Origin: Thermocaproicibacter sp041859875 | GTDB lineage: Bacteria; Bacillota; Clostridia; Oscillospirales; Acutalibacteraceae | Assembly (NCBI GenBank): GCA_041859875.1 | Contig: JBFLFY010000023.1 | Location: forward strand, 1-31,941 | Reading direction: 5' to 3' | Length of the DNA: 31,941 nt | Part shown: positions 1-7,670 of the stretch, piece after piece | Layout of the letters: every line of letters begins with the position of its first letter | Position numbering within the stretch: the first letter of the stretch is position 1 | Notes under the pieces: generated by a model | Told to the model about the DNA's origin: nothing | The model's database searches: none | Seen by the model: the letters and a program-made list of their open reading frames with translations, nothing else | Program-made: the position numbers and the translations under genes

Positions 1-34
1 AAAAGGCAGGGGGCTTTTCGGCAAGTCCTCTGCC
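1..34 (-). terminator. Probable intrinsic terminator at the left edge
   Basis: On the minus strand, just after the stop of the cation transporter gene, a 12-bp imperfect stem (10 of 12 pairs; arms at 23-34 and 5-16) is followed by a T-run that reaches the window edge (positions 4 to 1). The run may continue outside the window, so strength cannot be judged. Confidence 0.5.
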
Positions 35-41
35 CGTAAAA

Positions 42-1262
42 TTACTTTTGCTTCGGCTCTTCCTGTTTTTCCGGATTTTTTTCCAGAGAAAACGGCGAAA
101 CATAGTCGTGGTCAACGGTAACGACGGCGTAATAATGCGGATTAATTTCCCGTATCACGCGGTTTACAGCATCCAACAGCTCCCGGTCATTCATGCGGAA
201 ACCAAACGGCACGCAAACGTCAAACACAAGGTTTGCATGGGTTGTACCCCAGACAACACGAAAATCGTGCATACTGATTTCCGGTGAAATTTCGGCAACT
301 TTTTCCTGCACTTTTCCATGCAGCTTATTTGTGCGCTCGTCGTTCGTAATAATTGGGTCCATGTGTATGACGAGGTGAATATCTTTTTTCGTCAGAAATT
401 CACGTTCAATATTGTCAATAATGTCATGGCTTTCGATAATATTGCGCTCGGCGGGGACCTCGCAGTGAACCGAGGCAAAGCAGCGCCCGGGACCATAGTC
501 ATGCACTGTTAGGTCGTGAGCGCCAAGGATGCCGGGATTCTCGCGAATTGTGCAGTAGATGTCATCGACCAGCTCTTTGGAAGGCGCCTCGCCAAGAAGC
601 GGGTCGCTTGTTTTCCGAATCATCTGAAAGCCCGTTATCATAATGATAGCTGCAACTGCCATACCCATATACCCGTCAAGGTTATAGCCGGTAAAGTGAG
701 TCACAAGAGCACCGGCAAGAACAACCGACGTGGTGATTACGTCGCTGCGGCTGTCCGCTGCGGCGGCAACCAGCGTTTCAGAATGCGTCACACTTCCCAC
801 TTTGCGGTAAAACAGTCCCTGCCACAGCTTTAACAGCACAGAGCCTAGAAGGATTATTGCTGTAAGCATCGTAAAACTGGAGCTTTCCGGTACTATAATT
901 TTTTGTACAGAATCTTTTGCGAACTGGAACCCCACAACAAAAATCATCAGGGAAACAATCAGTCCGCTGATATACTCAAAGCGCGCATGGCCATACGGAT
1001 GTTCCCGGTCTGCCGGCTTTGAGGCCATCTTGAACCCAACCAGCGTGATAATAGACGAAGCAAAATCGCTCAGGTTGTTAACAGCATCTGCCGTAATGGC
1101 AATGCTTTTCGAAAGGACCCCTGCTATGATTTTTACAAAAAACAGCAGCAAGTTTGTGCAGATGCCCACAATTCCCGAAAACCTGCCGTACTTCCGCCGT
1201 ACTTCCGGGTTCTCTATATTTTTATAGTCACGGATAAAAAGGCGGATTAGAAGCTTTGTCAT
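42..1262 (-). CDS. Cation diffusion facilitator (CDF) transporter, probably Mn2+-type efflux
   Basis: A 406-residue CDF-family divalent metal/proton antiporter of the cytoplasmic membrane. It has six predicted membrane segments in roughly residues 28-215 and a cytoplasmic C-terminal domain (about 220-390), longer than in minimal CDFs. The transport-site residues look like Asn62-x3-Asp66 in TM2 (VNNLSD) and Asp170-x3-Asp174 in TM5 (DSRSD). An N-D-D-D set is known from MntE-type manganese exporters, whereas zinc CDFs usually carry His in TM2, so manganese efflux is my inference and not shown. The ATG overlaps the stop of the upstream fumarase-beta gene by 4 nt (ATGA), which suggests translational coupling. 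A probable terminator follows directly. The family call is firm; the metal is not. Confidence 0.93.
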   Translation of the reverse strand: MTKLLIRLFIRDYKNIENPEVRRKYGRFSGIVGICTNLLLFFVKIIAGVLSKSIAITADAVNNLSDFASSIITLVGFKMASKPADREHPYGHARFEYISGLIVSLMIFVVGFQFAKDSVQKIIVPESSSFTMLTAIILLGSVLLKLWQGLFYRKVGSVTHSETLVAAAADSRSDVITTSVVLAGALVTHFTGYNLDGYMGMAVAAIIMITGFQMIRKTSDPLLGEAPSKELVDDIYCTIRENPGILGAHDLTVHDYGPGRCFASVHCEVPAERNIIESHDIIDNIEREFLTKKDIHLVIHMDPIITNDERTNKLHGKVQEKVAEISPEISMHDFRVVWGTTHANLVFDVCVPFGFRMNDRELLDAVNRVIREINPHYYAVVTVDHDYVSPFSLEKNPEKQEEPKQK

Positions 1263-1795
1263 TTTGCAGCCTCAAAAAGATTCCCGCCGTGGCAGTCGAT
1301 CGCCACAATTAAGGGGAAATCTTTAACCTCCAGTTTCTTTACTGATTCACAGCCAAGGTCCTCAAATGCAATAACCTGAAGCGATGAAACGCATTTTGCG
1401 GCAAGTGCTCCTGCACCGCCGATGGCGCACAGGTAAACCGCTTTGTAGCGGCGAATAGCCTCCACAACTTCCGCAGAGCGGTCGCCTTTCCCTACCATAG
1501 CCTTCATCCCAAGACTGAGGAGGCGCGGAGCGTACGGATCCATGCGGGCAGAAGTGGTAGGCCCACAGGAACCGATTGCCATTCCCGGCGGAGTAGGAGT
1601 AGGCCCAGCGTAGTAAACAACAGCCCCGGCAAGTGGAAACGGCGGTTTCTCTCCGCGGTCCAGCATGGTGCAGATTCTCTTGTGGGCTGCGTCGCGCGCT
1701 GTATAAAGAACACCGTTCAGCAGGACACGGTCACCTGCGTGCAGTTTTTCAGCCCATACAGAACTGTCTTTGGTATTAAGATGATATTCACTCAT
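1259..1795 (-). CDS. Class I fumarate hydratase / tartrate dehydratase beta subunit (Fe-S hydro-lyase, C-terminal domain)
   Basis: A 178-residue protein of the usual length for a separate beta subunit of heterodimeric class I (4Fe-4S) fumarase or L-tartrate dehydratase. Family signatures seen are GVLYTARDAAH (about 28-38), the YYAGPTPTPPG segment, GPTTSARMD and VGKGDRS. In this family the beta subunit works with an alpha subunit that carries the iron-sulfur cluster cysteines. No alpha-subunit gene lies next to it here: upstream is corA across a hairpin, downstream is the CDF transporter, so the partner must be outside the window. Which substrate (fumarate, tartrate or another hydroxy-acid) cannot be told from this subunit. 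The ATG has a modest GGGGAA site 9 nt upstream. Confidence 0.93.
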   Translation of the reverse strand: MSEYHLNTKDSSVWAEKLHAGDRVLLNGVLYTARDAAHKRICTMLDRGEKPPFPLAGAVVYYAGPTPTPPGMAIGSCGPTTSARMDPYAPRLLSLGMKAMVGKGDRSAEVVEAIRRYKAVYLCAIGGAGALAAKCVSSLQVIAFEDLGCESVKKLEVKDFPLIVAIDCHGGNLFEAAK

Positions 1796-1817
1796 AAAAT
1801 GAATTCCCCAGTTCTTT

Positions 1818-1863
1818 TAAAAATTACAATAACGGGGAACCGCCGACGCAGTTCCCCGTTATT
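1818..1863 (-). terminator. Hairpin terminator or attenuator after corA
   Basis: A perfect 13-bp inverted repeat (AATAACGGGGAAC at 1828-1840 and its complement at 1851-1863, 10-nt loop) lies after the corA stop. On the minus strand it is followed by a T-rich but interrupted tract (TGTAATTTTT). The fumarase-beta gene starts only 32 nt further on and I see no clear promoter between, so partial readthrough is possible. Confidence 0.7.
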
Positions 1864-1892
1864 CTGCGGCAAAGCCGCTTACAAACGATGTT

Positions 1893-2816
1893 TTAGAGCA
1901 TCCTTTTCTTCTTTAGCAGGAAGTACATACCGCCGGTAAGAACGGCGGCAAGAATTACCGGAAACCAGAAATTTGCAAGAGGGATATTCCCAACATGCAT
2001 CCCATACAGCCCAAAAAGAACAGCCGGTATGGAAACAAGCAGAAAAATCGAAACAAGCCTTCTCATGGAAGTGTTCAGATTATTGGAAATAACCGACGAC
2101 GAAGCGCCCATGGTTCCGCTGACAATGTTGAGGTAAATGCTGGACATCTCAATGGCCTGCTTTACTTCAATCAACACATCTTCCAGGAGGTCCTGGTCTT
2201 CATCGTACATTTTTATCACGCGCCCGCGCATGATTTTTTCCAGCGTAATTTCGTTGCCCTTAAGCGACGAAGAAAAATAAACCAATGATTTTTCAATATC
2301 AAGCATCTGCAGAAGTTCTGCATTGCGCATGGAACGGCGAAGCTCTACTTCCACATAATTGCTGATTTTATCAATCTGCTTCAGGTACTGCAGAAAGCGT
2401 GCTGCCACGCGCAGCATGATATGAAGCACAAAGCGGGTTTTTAAATTTGTCTGCACTCCGCGCACAAGCCCTTGTGCGAACTCACCCACAACAGGATTGT
2501 CTTTTATGGAAACGGTAATAACGTTCTGCTCCGTAATAATAATGCCAAGCGGCATTGTGGTGTATGAAATGTTGCGGCCTTCCTTTTCCACTACCGGAAT
2601 ATCGATTACAATCAGGGTGTTTTCATCCTCATGGTCAATGTGGGAAGACTCCTCCTCATCCATTGCTGCACGGAAAAAATCCGGTTCAATGCTAAAGTCG
2701 GCAATCAGGCCGTTAATCTCCCGGTCATCTGGGGCAACACAGTTAATCCAGCAGCCAGGCTCACAGGCAGTAAGCTGCGTCATGCGGCCATCTTCCGTTT
2801 TGAAATAGGACAGCAT
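1893..2816 (-). CDS. corA: CorA-family Mg2+/divalent cation channel with a GMH variant of the GMN motif
   Basis: A 307-residue CorA-family protein: a large cytoplasmic alpha/beta and helical domain (about 1-240), then two C-terminal membrane helices (about 253-271 and 282-302) and a Lys-rich tail. CorA pentamers carry Mg2+ inward and nearly always have YGMN at the end of TM1; here the motif reads Y271-G-M-H274, with Asn replaced by His (positions 1995-2003). I chose the ATG at 2816 because AGAGGAG lies 9 nt upstream and homologues begin with a similar short start (MLSYFKTEDG); an in-frame ATG at 2858 has no ribosome binding site. It has its own promoter and is followed by a hairpin. Confidence 0.9.
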   Translation of the reverse strand: MLSYFKTEDGRMTQLTACEPGCWINCVAPDDREINGLIADFSIEPDFFRAAMDEEESSHIDHEDENTLIVIDIPVVEKEGRNISYTTMPLGIIITEQNVITVSIKDNPVVGEFAQGLVRGVQTNLKTRFVLHIMLRVAARFLQYLKQIDKISNYVEVELRRSMRNAELLQMLDIEKSLVYFSSSLKGNEITLEKIMRGRVIKMYDEDQDLLEDVLIEVKQAIEMSSIYLNIVSGTMGASSSVISNNLNTSMRRLVSIFLLVSIPAVLFGLYGMHVGNIPLANFWFPVILAAVLTGGMYFLLKKKRML

Positions 2817-2908
2817 TGTGTTCATCTCCTCTATGAAATTTTCGGTCGGAGTTCCCATATGGGTCAGGTTTCACAATGCCACCCCCTTATTGTTTCAATC
2901 CACGTGTA

Positions 2909-2936
2909 ATTATAACACAGCATATTGATATTTCAA
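2909..2936 (-). promoter_or_regulatory. Sigma-A promoter of corA
   Basis: On the minus strand TTGAAA (2931-2936), a 16-bp spacer and TATAAT (2909-2914), with TG one base before the -10 (extended -10). It lies between the ftsZ terminator and corA and would give a leader of about 85 nt. Confidence 0.75.
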
Positions 2937-2968
2937 GTGCGCAGGCGTAGTTTTTCTAACTGGCAGGC

Positions 2969-2996
2969 AAAAAAATACCCCGCTTTCAGAGCGGGG
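2969..2996 (-). terminator. Intrinsic terminator of the dcw cluster after ftsZ
   Basis: Stem CCCCGCT/AGCGGGG (2978-2984 and 2990-2996) with a 5-nt loop; on the minus strand it is followed by TATTTTTTT. It sits 27 nt past the ftsZ stop. Confidence 0.88.
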
Positions 2997-3023
2997 CATT
3001 TAGTCGGGAAGACACTTGTTCCA

Positions 3024-4136
3024 TCAGGTCTTTCGGCTGAAAATCTGCATGATGTCGGTAAAATCGTCATCTTCCGGAGGTATTTCCTTTTTTTCTGCCG
3101 GCTTAACAGCCTGCTGCGGAACAGAAGGCTCCGCTTTGCCAGCCGTAATAACCTGCTTCGGTTCAGCTTCATCCGCCTCACCCGTTGGGAAACCGGTAGC
3201 AATCACCGTAACGCTCATTTCGTCATCCATGTCTTCATCAAACGCAGCGCCCCAAATGATGTTTGCATCTTCATGCGCCTGTTTTGAAATCATAGTAGAA
3301 GCAGCTTCCATTTCGTCAAGGCCGATGTCCGGTGAAGAAGTGATGTTGATAATGACGCCCTTTGCACCGTTGATGGAAGTTTCAAGCAGCGGGCTGGAAA
3401 TCGCCATCTTTGCCGCTTCCTCCGCTTTGTCTTTTCCGGAAGCACGGCCTACGCCCATGTGCGCATAGCCCGCATCTTTCATAACCGCGGTAACGTCGGC
3501 AAAGTCCAGGTTTACAAGGCCCGGCAGTTTAATCAGGTCTGAAATGCTCTGAACACCCTGGCGCAGAACATCATCCGCAACCGAAAAGGCATTCAGAAGA
3601 GTAATACGCTGCTCGCTGACGAGTTTCAGGCGTTCATTCGGAATCACGACGAGGGAATCGACGTGTTCCTTCAGTGCAGTAATGCCGCTTTCGGCCTGCT
3701 CCATACGGCGGCGGCCTTCAAATGAAAACGGCTTTGTAACAATACCGACGGTCAGTACGCCCATGTCGTGTGCAATTTCGGCAACAATCGGCGCAGCGCC
3801 TGTTCCGGTGCCGCCGCCCATACCTGCGGTAATAAAGACCATATCGCTTCCGCGAATTGCCGCAGCAATGGCCTCACGGCTTTCATCGGCAGCCTTCTGA
3901 CCCATTTCCGGCTTGGAGCCTGCGCCCTTGCCATGGGTGATTTTCTCGCCGATTTGAATCTTCTGCGTTGCCTTAGAACGATACAGCGCCTGCTTGTCTG
4001 TATTTACACTGATAAATTCGACGCCCTGAACTCCGGCCTCCACCATGCGGTCGATTGCGTTACCGCCACCGCCGCCTACACCGATAACTTTTATCTGTAC
4101 AATATTTTCGAAGTCGTTGTCAATTTCAAAAGGCAT
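3024..4136 (-). CDS. ftsZ: Cell division protein FtsZ
   Basis: A 370-residue tubulin-like GTPase that assembles the Z-ring. The N-terminal GTP-binding domain shows the tubulin signature GGGTGTG (107-113) and the GGGGGNA loop (21-27); the T7 loop NLDFADV (209-215) supplies the residues that trigger GTP hydrolysis across the polymer interface. A variable linker follows from about 318. The C-terminal tail reads FTDIMQIFSRKT and departs from the common DIPxFLRRR-type peptide, lacking the Pro. The start has AAGGGAGGAAT upstream. It is the last gene of the cluster, with its own promoter and a terminator. ftsA is absent between ftsQ and ftsZ. Confidence 0.98.
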   Translation of the reverse strand: MPFEIDNDFENIVQIKVIGVGGGGGNAIDRMVEAGVQGVEFISVNTDKQALYRSKATQKIQIGEKITHGKGAGSKPEMGQKAADESREAIAAAIRGSDMVFITAGMGGGTGTGAAPIVAEIAHDMGVLTVGIVTKPFSFEGRRRMEQAESGITALKEHVDSLVVIPNERLKLVSEQRITLLNAFSVADDVLRQGVQSISDLIKLPGLVNLDFADVTAVMKDAGYAHMGVGRASGKDKAEEAAKMAISSPLLETSINGAKGVIINITSSPDIGLDEMEAASTMISKQAHEDANIIWGAAFDEDMDDEMSVTVIATGFPTGEADEAEPKQVITAGKAEPSVPQQAVKPAEKKEIPPEDDDFTDIMQIFSRKT

Positions 4137-4216
4137 TGCGCCGATTCCTCCCTTTTATTTATCTCAAAGGAATTGTGTTCTTGTTATACGAACTATGTAA
4201 AAAACCTATAAGAGTA

Positions 4217-4244
4217 ATTATACACTTTCTGTAAACAAATTCAA
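4217..4244 (-). promoter_or_regulatory. Probable sigma-A promoter of ftsZ
   Basis: In the 140-nt AT-rich gap between ftsQ and ftsZ, the minus strand has TTGAAT (4239-4244), a 16-bp spacer and a perfect TATAAT (4217-4222). It would let ftsZ be expressed above the rest of the dcw cluster. Confidence 0.65.
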
Positions 4245-4276
4245 TTCATTTTTTTCTAATCGAAAAGTCAAAATTT

Positions 4277-5188
4277 TTACTTTTTCGAGGCACTTGATGA
4301 ACTTGTACCGTAATCCGGGTCAAAATACGCTTTGTTTGTGTCGGAAACAACCGACAGATTTAAGCTCCCCTTTTCCGTTTTTTTAATGTTGTTCTTCAAC
4401 AGGCTGTCTGCAAATTTGAACTTATAGTCAAGGTCGTCCGGTTCGCCGAGATTGAGAAAAACGCGGTTTTCGTAGGTAAGTATTATTTTTGACGACTTCG
4501 TAAAATCTGCCGCGGTTATCTGCTTCCCTAAACCGCTCTCCTCAATTGCTTCCATGACCGTGCAGAAAACGCCTTTGCGGGTATTATCGGAAAACTGTGC
4601 CGGAATGCCTACCTGCGCTTTTTTCAGCGTGATTCCTTTCAGTTCAATGCAGCTTTTTGACGGCGCTGCTGTTTTTTCAAGCACTGTACCATCCTTTCCA
4701 AGCACTGCATAGCCATTCTGGAACGGGACAGCACCCCACTCGGAAGCCTCTTCTACATTGATCTTCACCCCTGTGGGGAATGCTCTGGAAACTGTCACTT
4801 TGCCGAGGTAAGGCAGTGTCTGACGAATTTTTGCGGCGGAATCGTTTGTTTTAATCAGGAAAAGGTTGTCCCCGTTTTGAATACCGCTGGCCTGCTCAAT
4901 CTGTTTTTGCGTATAGCGGGAAGTTCCCGTTACGGAAATGCTGTTAATTTTGAACAGCACCGTAAGCGAAAGAACAACCGCAGCAGCGATAACAACAAGA
5001 GACAAAAAGATATAAAAAATCACGAGCATATGGTGCTGATGCTTTTTCCGCTGCACCGCGCGGCGGTTCGCTGCTTCAGCATACTGAGCTTCCCGCTGCA
5101 CGGCGGAAACGGCGCCGTTTCTGCCGGGGCTTTCCCGGGCGGCGCTGTACTGCGGCTGTCTTCTGTTTCTTTGTACATCCTTCCGCAT
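4277..5188 (-). CDS. ftsQ: Cell division protein FtsQ/DivIB
   Basis: A 303-residue bitopic divisome protein: a basic, Arg/Gln-rich cytoplasmic tail (1-50), one membrane helix (about 54-80), then a POTRA domain (from FKINSISVTGTSRY, about 81-150) and the FtsQ/DivIB beta domain, with a Ser-rich end. It stabilises FtsL and FtsB/DivIC at the septum. The frame stays open further upstream inside murA, but the ATG at 5188 is right: it lies 11 nt after the murA stop, has a GGGGGG ribosome binding site, and gives the expected topology. It sits between murA and ftsZ, as expected for the family. Confidence 0.93.
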   Translation of the reverse strand: MRKDVQRNRRQPQYSAARESPGRNGAVSAVQREAQYAEAANRRAVQRKKHQHHMLVIFYIFLSLVVIAAAVVLSLTVLFKINSISVTGTSRYTQKQIEQASGIQNGDNLFLIKTNDSAAKIRQTLPYLGKVTVSRAFPTGVKINVEEASEWGAVPFQNGYAVLGKDGTVLEKTAAPSKSCIELKGITLKKAQVGIPAQFSDNTRKGVFCTVMEAIEESGLGKQITAADFTKSSKIILTYENRVFLNLGEPDDLDYKFKFADSLLKNNIKKTEKGSLNLSVVSDTNKAYFDPDYGTSSSSASKK

Positions 5189-5199
5189 GGTGTTCCCCC

Positions 5200-6462
5200 C
5201 TACGTCTTGATTCTTACAATATCGGCGCCAAGCGCGGACAAATTTTCTTCGAGCTTTTCGTAGCCGCGGTCCAGATGATGCAGACCGCCAATTTCCGTTA
5301 CGCCGTGCGCCGCAAGCCCTGCCACAACAAGGGCCGCTCCTCCTCGCAGGTCTGTAGCCTCCACGGGCGCACCGGAAAGCCACTCTACGCCGTCTACAAT
5401 CGCCACCCGGCCCTCCACCTTGATGTTGGCGCCAAGCCGGAGCAGCTCGCCAACATGCTTATAACGGCTTTCGAAAATGTTCTCCACAAAAATACTTGTT
5501 CCATCCGCAATTGTCGTCATTGCCATGATTGGAGCCTGCGCATCTGTTGGAAAGCCGGGGTACGGCATGGTACGGATTGTCTTGATACGGCGCAGGCGCT
5601 TTGGCGATACAATGTGGAGGCGGTCGCCGTCTGCTTTCAGGATACATCCGCTTTCTTCAAATGCCGGCACAATCGGTTCCAAATGCTGTGGGACGATGCC
5701 GGTAATGGTGAGCGTGCTCCCCGTGGAAGCCGCTGCGGCAAGGTAAGTCGCCGCCGTGATTCTGTCCGGAATCACCCAATGCTCACAGCCGGTAAGGCGT
5801 TTTACTCCTTCAATCATAACCGTACTTTCACCCGCACCATGAATCTTTGCTCCGCAAGAGCTTAAGAAATCCGCGAGGTCGCAGATTTCCGGCTCACGCG
5901 CCGCATTGTTTATCACGGTAGTCCCTTTGGCAAGGACGGCGGCTATCAGAATATTTTCCGTAGCGCCCACACTTGGAAACGCAAGGGAAATTGTTGTGCC
6001 GGTCAGTCCATTCGGTGCAGAGCATTTAAGCTTTCCGTGGTCTTCATCAATGATGACACCCATGCGGCGCAGAGCGGCAAGGTGCAGGTCAATCGGGCGG
6101 GGGCCGAGTTCACATCCGCCCGGGTAGGAAAGAACCGCTTTCCCAATACGGCTTACGATTGCGCCCAAAAAAATAATGGAAGAGCGCATCTCCCGCATCA
6201 GGCAGTCCGGTATCTCATACCGGCTGGCTGGAGTAGGGTCAATTACGATTACCCCAGCTCCCTGATTTGTAATGCTGCAGCCAAGATGGCGCAGAATTCG
6301 CTCAGCTGTTTCCACATCCGACAGGGCAGGGCAGTTATGTAAAGTACACTCCCCACCGCAGATGAGGGACGCCGCCATCAGCGGCAGCGTGCTGTTTTTT
6401 GCGCCGTGGATAGGAACTTCGCCTTGTAATTTTCTTGCGCCATGAATCAACAATTTCGCCAT
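5200..6462 (-). CDS. murA: UDP-N-acetylglucosamine 1-carboxyvinyltransferase MurA
   Basis: A 420-residue EPT-fold enzyme of full length. It transfers enolpyruvate from PEP to UDP-GlcNAc, the first committed cytoplasmic step of peptidoglycan synthesis. Visible family marks are the AKNSTLP segment (21-27; Lys22 and Asn23 bind substrate) and the loop PGGCELGPRPIDLH, whose Cys117 matches the catalytic, fosfomycin-targeted cysteine. It lies in the dcw cluster between murG and ftsQ. The start ATG has a GGGGGTG site 9 nt upstream, which can pair into a hairpin with a CCCCC run further 5' (see the separate entry). Clostridia often have two murA paralogues; this is the dcw-linked one. Confidence 0.97.
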   Translation of the reverse strand: MAKLLIHGARKLQGEVPIHGAKNSTLPLMAASLICGGECTLHNCPALSDVETAERILRHLGCSITNQGAGVIVIDPTPASRYEIPDCLMREMRSSIIFLGAIVSRIGKAVLSYPGGCELGPRPIDLHLAALRRMGVIIDEDHGKLKCSAPNGLTGTTISLAFPSVGATENILIAAVLAKGTTVINNAAREPEICDLADFLSSCGAKIHGAGESTVMIEGVKRLTGCEHWVIPDRITAATYLAAAASTGSTLTITGIVPQHLEPIVPAFEESGCILKADGDRLHIVSPKRLRRIKTIRTMPYPGFPTDAQAPIMAMTTIADGTSIFVENIFESRYKHVGELLRLGANIKVEGRVAIVDGVEWLSGAPVEATDLRGGAALVVAGLAAHGVTEIGGLHHLDRGYEKLEENLSALGADIVRIKT

Positions 6463-6471
6463 AGCAGCACA

Positions 6472-6508
6472 CCCCCATACTTTCTTTTTTATAGTATGCT
6501 TTTGGGGG
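6472..6508 (-). promoter_or_regulatory. Hairpin that can hide the murA ribosome binding site
   Basis: In the 65-nt gap between murG and murA, the RNA can form a stem of CAUACU with AGUAUG extended by CCCC with GGGG across a 5-nt bulge. The G-run is the murA Shine-Dalgarno sequence. There is no T-run, so it does not look like a terminator. Regulatory function is inference. Confidence 0.4.
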
Positions 6509-6527
6509 CAATGCGGTTACGGAATAC

Positions 6528-7652
6528 TCAGTGGCGTTCAGCTAAGACCTCCTTTATGATTTTATAGATACGCTCGTTGGCATCCAGGATCGCCATTTTA
6601 CGGGCATTTACGCCAAGCGTGCGGAGTTTTTCGGGTGTGCTGAAAAGTTCGTTTACCTTTTTGCAGAGTGCCGGTCCATTCAAATCTTTTTCTTCCAGAA
6701 TTTCAGCGGCGCCCCGGTTTACCAGTGCCATAGCGTTGTGGTACTGATGGTTTTCCGCTACATTCGGGGAAGGAATCAGGATGGAGGCCTTTCCCTGTGC
6801 CTGCAGTTCGCTTAAAGTAATAGCGCCTGCGCGGCAGATGACAAGATCCGCAGCAGCAAGGCATTCCGGCATATTGCTGATATACTCGCGCACATCAAGT
6901 TCGTTATGCTCTTTCAGGTTTACACCCTTTTCCTTCAGCAGGTCTGGAAACCACCTTCCCCACTGACCGTAACCGTGGATATGCTGGTACTTCCCGCTTT
7001 TCGCGCTTTCGGCAATTAAGTCGGCACAGGCCTCATTGATTGTGCGCGCGCCAAGGCTTCCGCCAAAGGAAAGAATCAACGGACGCTCGTCAAGGCCAAG
7101 CTTTTCCCGGGCTGCCTTTCGGTCTGCGCGAATTACTTCCTGCCGTACAGGGTTGCCTGTAAGCACACAGCGCGCCGTTGGCGCCAGATATTTTTGCGCA
7201 TCTGCAACGGCAAGCATCGTGCGGTCGGCATGTTTGGAAAGCACCTTATTGGTCACACCCGGAAAAGCATTCTGCTCGTGAATCAGGGATGGGATTTTCA
7301 TTTTTATGGCTTCCCGAATAACCGGGCCGGCAACATAGCCGCCCGTACCGATGCACACATCCGGCTTAAAATCACGGATGATTCGCTTTGCCTCGCTGCT
7401 TGCCGTAAAAACGTGAACAGCTGCTGCGGCATTTCTTTTTACATTTTTCCAACTGAGTTTTCGCTGGAAACCGGCAACCGTGATATGTTTGAAGTCAAAC
7501 CCTGCTGCGGGAACGAGGCGCTCTTCCATACCGCCCTTTGCGCCGATATACAATATTTGGGCATCCGGCTCTTTTTCGCGTAAGCAGCCCGCAATCGCAA
7601 GCGCTGGATTGATATGGCCGGCAGTGCCACCGCCAGCAAACAAAACTTTCAT
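6528..7652 (-). CDS. murG: Lipid II-forming GlcNAc transferase MurG
   Basis: A 374-residue GT-B glycosyltransferase that adds GlcNAc to lipid I on the inner face of the membrane. The N-terminal acceptor domain begins with the glycine-rich loop GGGTAGHINPALA (7-19); a second loop, GTGGYVAGP (about 101-109), and the C-terminal donor-binding segment with LSFGGSLGA and the ICRAGAITLSELQ signature are present. Length is normal. It starts 18 nt after ftsW with an AGTAGGA site. No metal site is expected in this family. Confidence 0.97.
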   Translation of the reverse strand: MKVLFAGGGTAGHINPALAIAGCLREKEPDAQILYIGAKGGMEERLVPAAGFDFKHITVAGFQRKLSWKNVKRNAAAAVHVFTASSEAKRIIRDFKPDVCIGTGGYVAGPVIREAIKMKIPSLIHEQNAFPGVTNKVLSKHADRTMLAVADAQKYLAPTARCVLTGNPVRQEVIRADRKAAREKLGLDERPLILSFGGSLGARTINEACADLIAESAKSGKYQHIHGYGQWGRWFPDLLKEKGVNLKEHNELDVREYISNMPECLAAADLVICRAGAITLSELQAQGKASILIPSPNVAENHQYHNAMALVNRGAAEILEEKDLNGPALCKKVNELFSTPEKLRTLGVNARKMAILDANERIYKIIKEVLAERH

Positions 7653-7670
7653 GAAATCTGGTCCTACTTT

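Noticed and set aside
2817..2902. Mg2+ riboswitch (M-box) in the corA leader
   Set aside because: The leader is only about 85 nt, too short for the M-box, and shows no matching conserved stems.
4259..4287. AT-rich palindrome at the ftsQ stop as a terminator
   Set aside because: Nearly all A-T pairs with no GC stem; unlikely to stop transcription, and ftsQ-ftsZ co-transcription remains possible.
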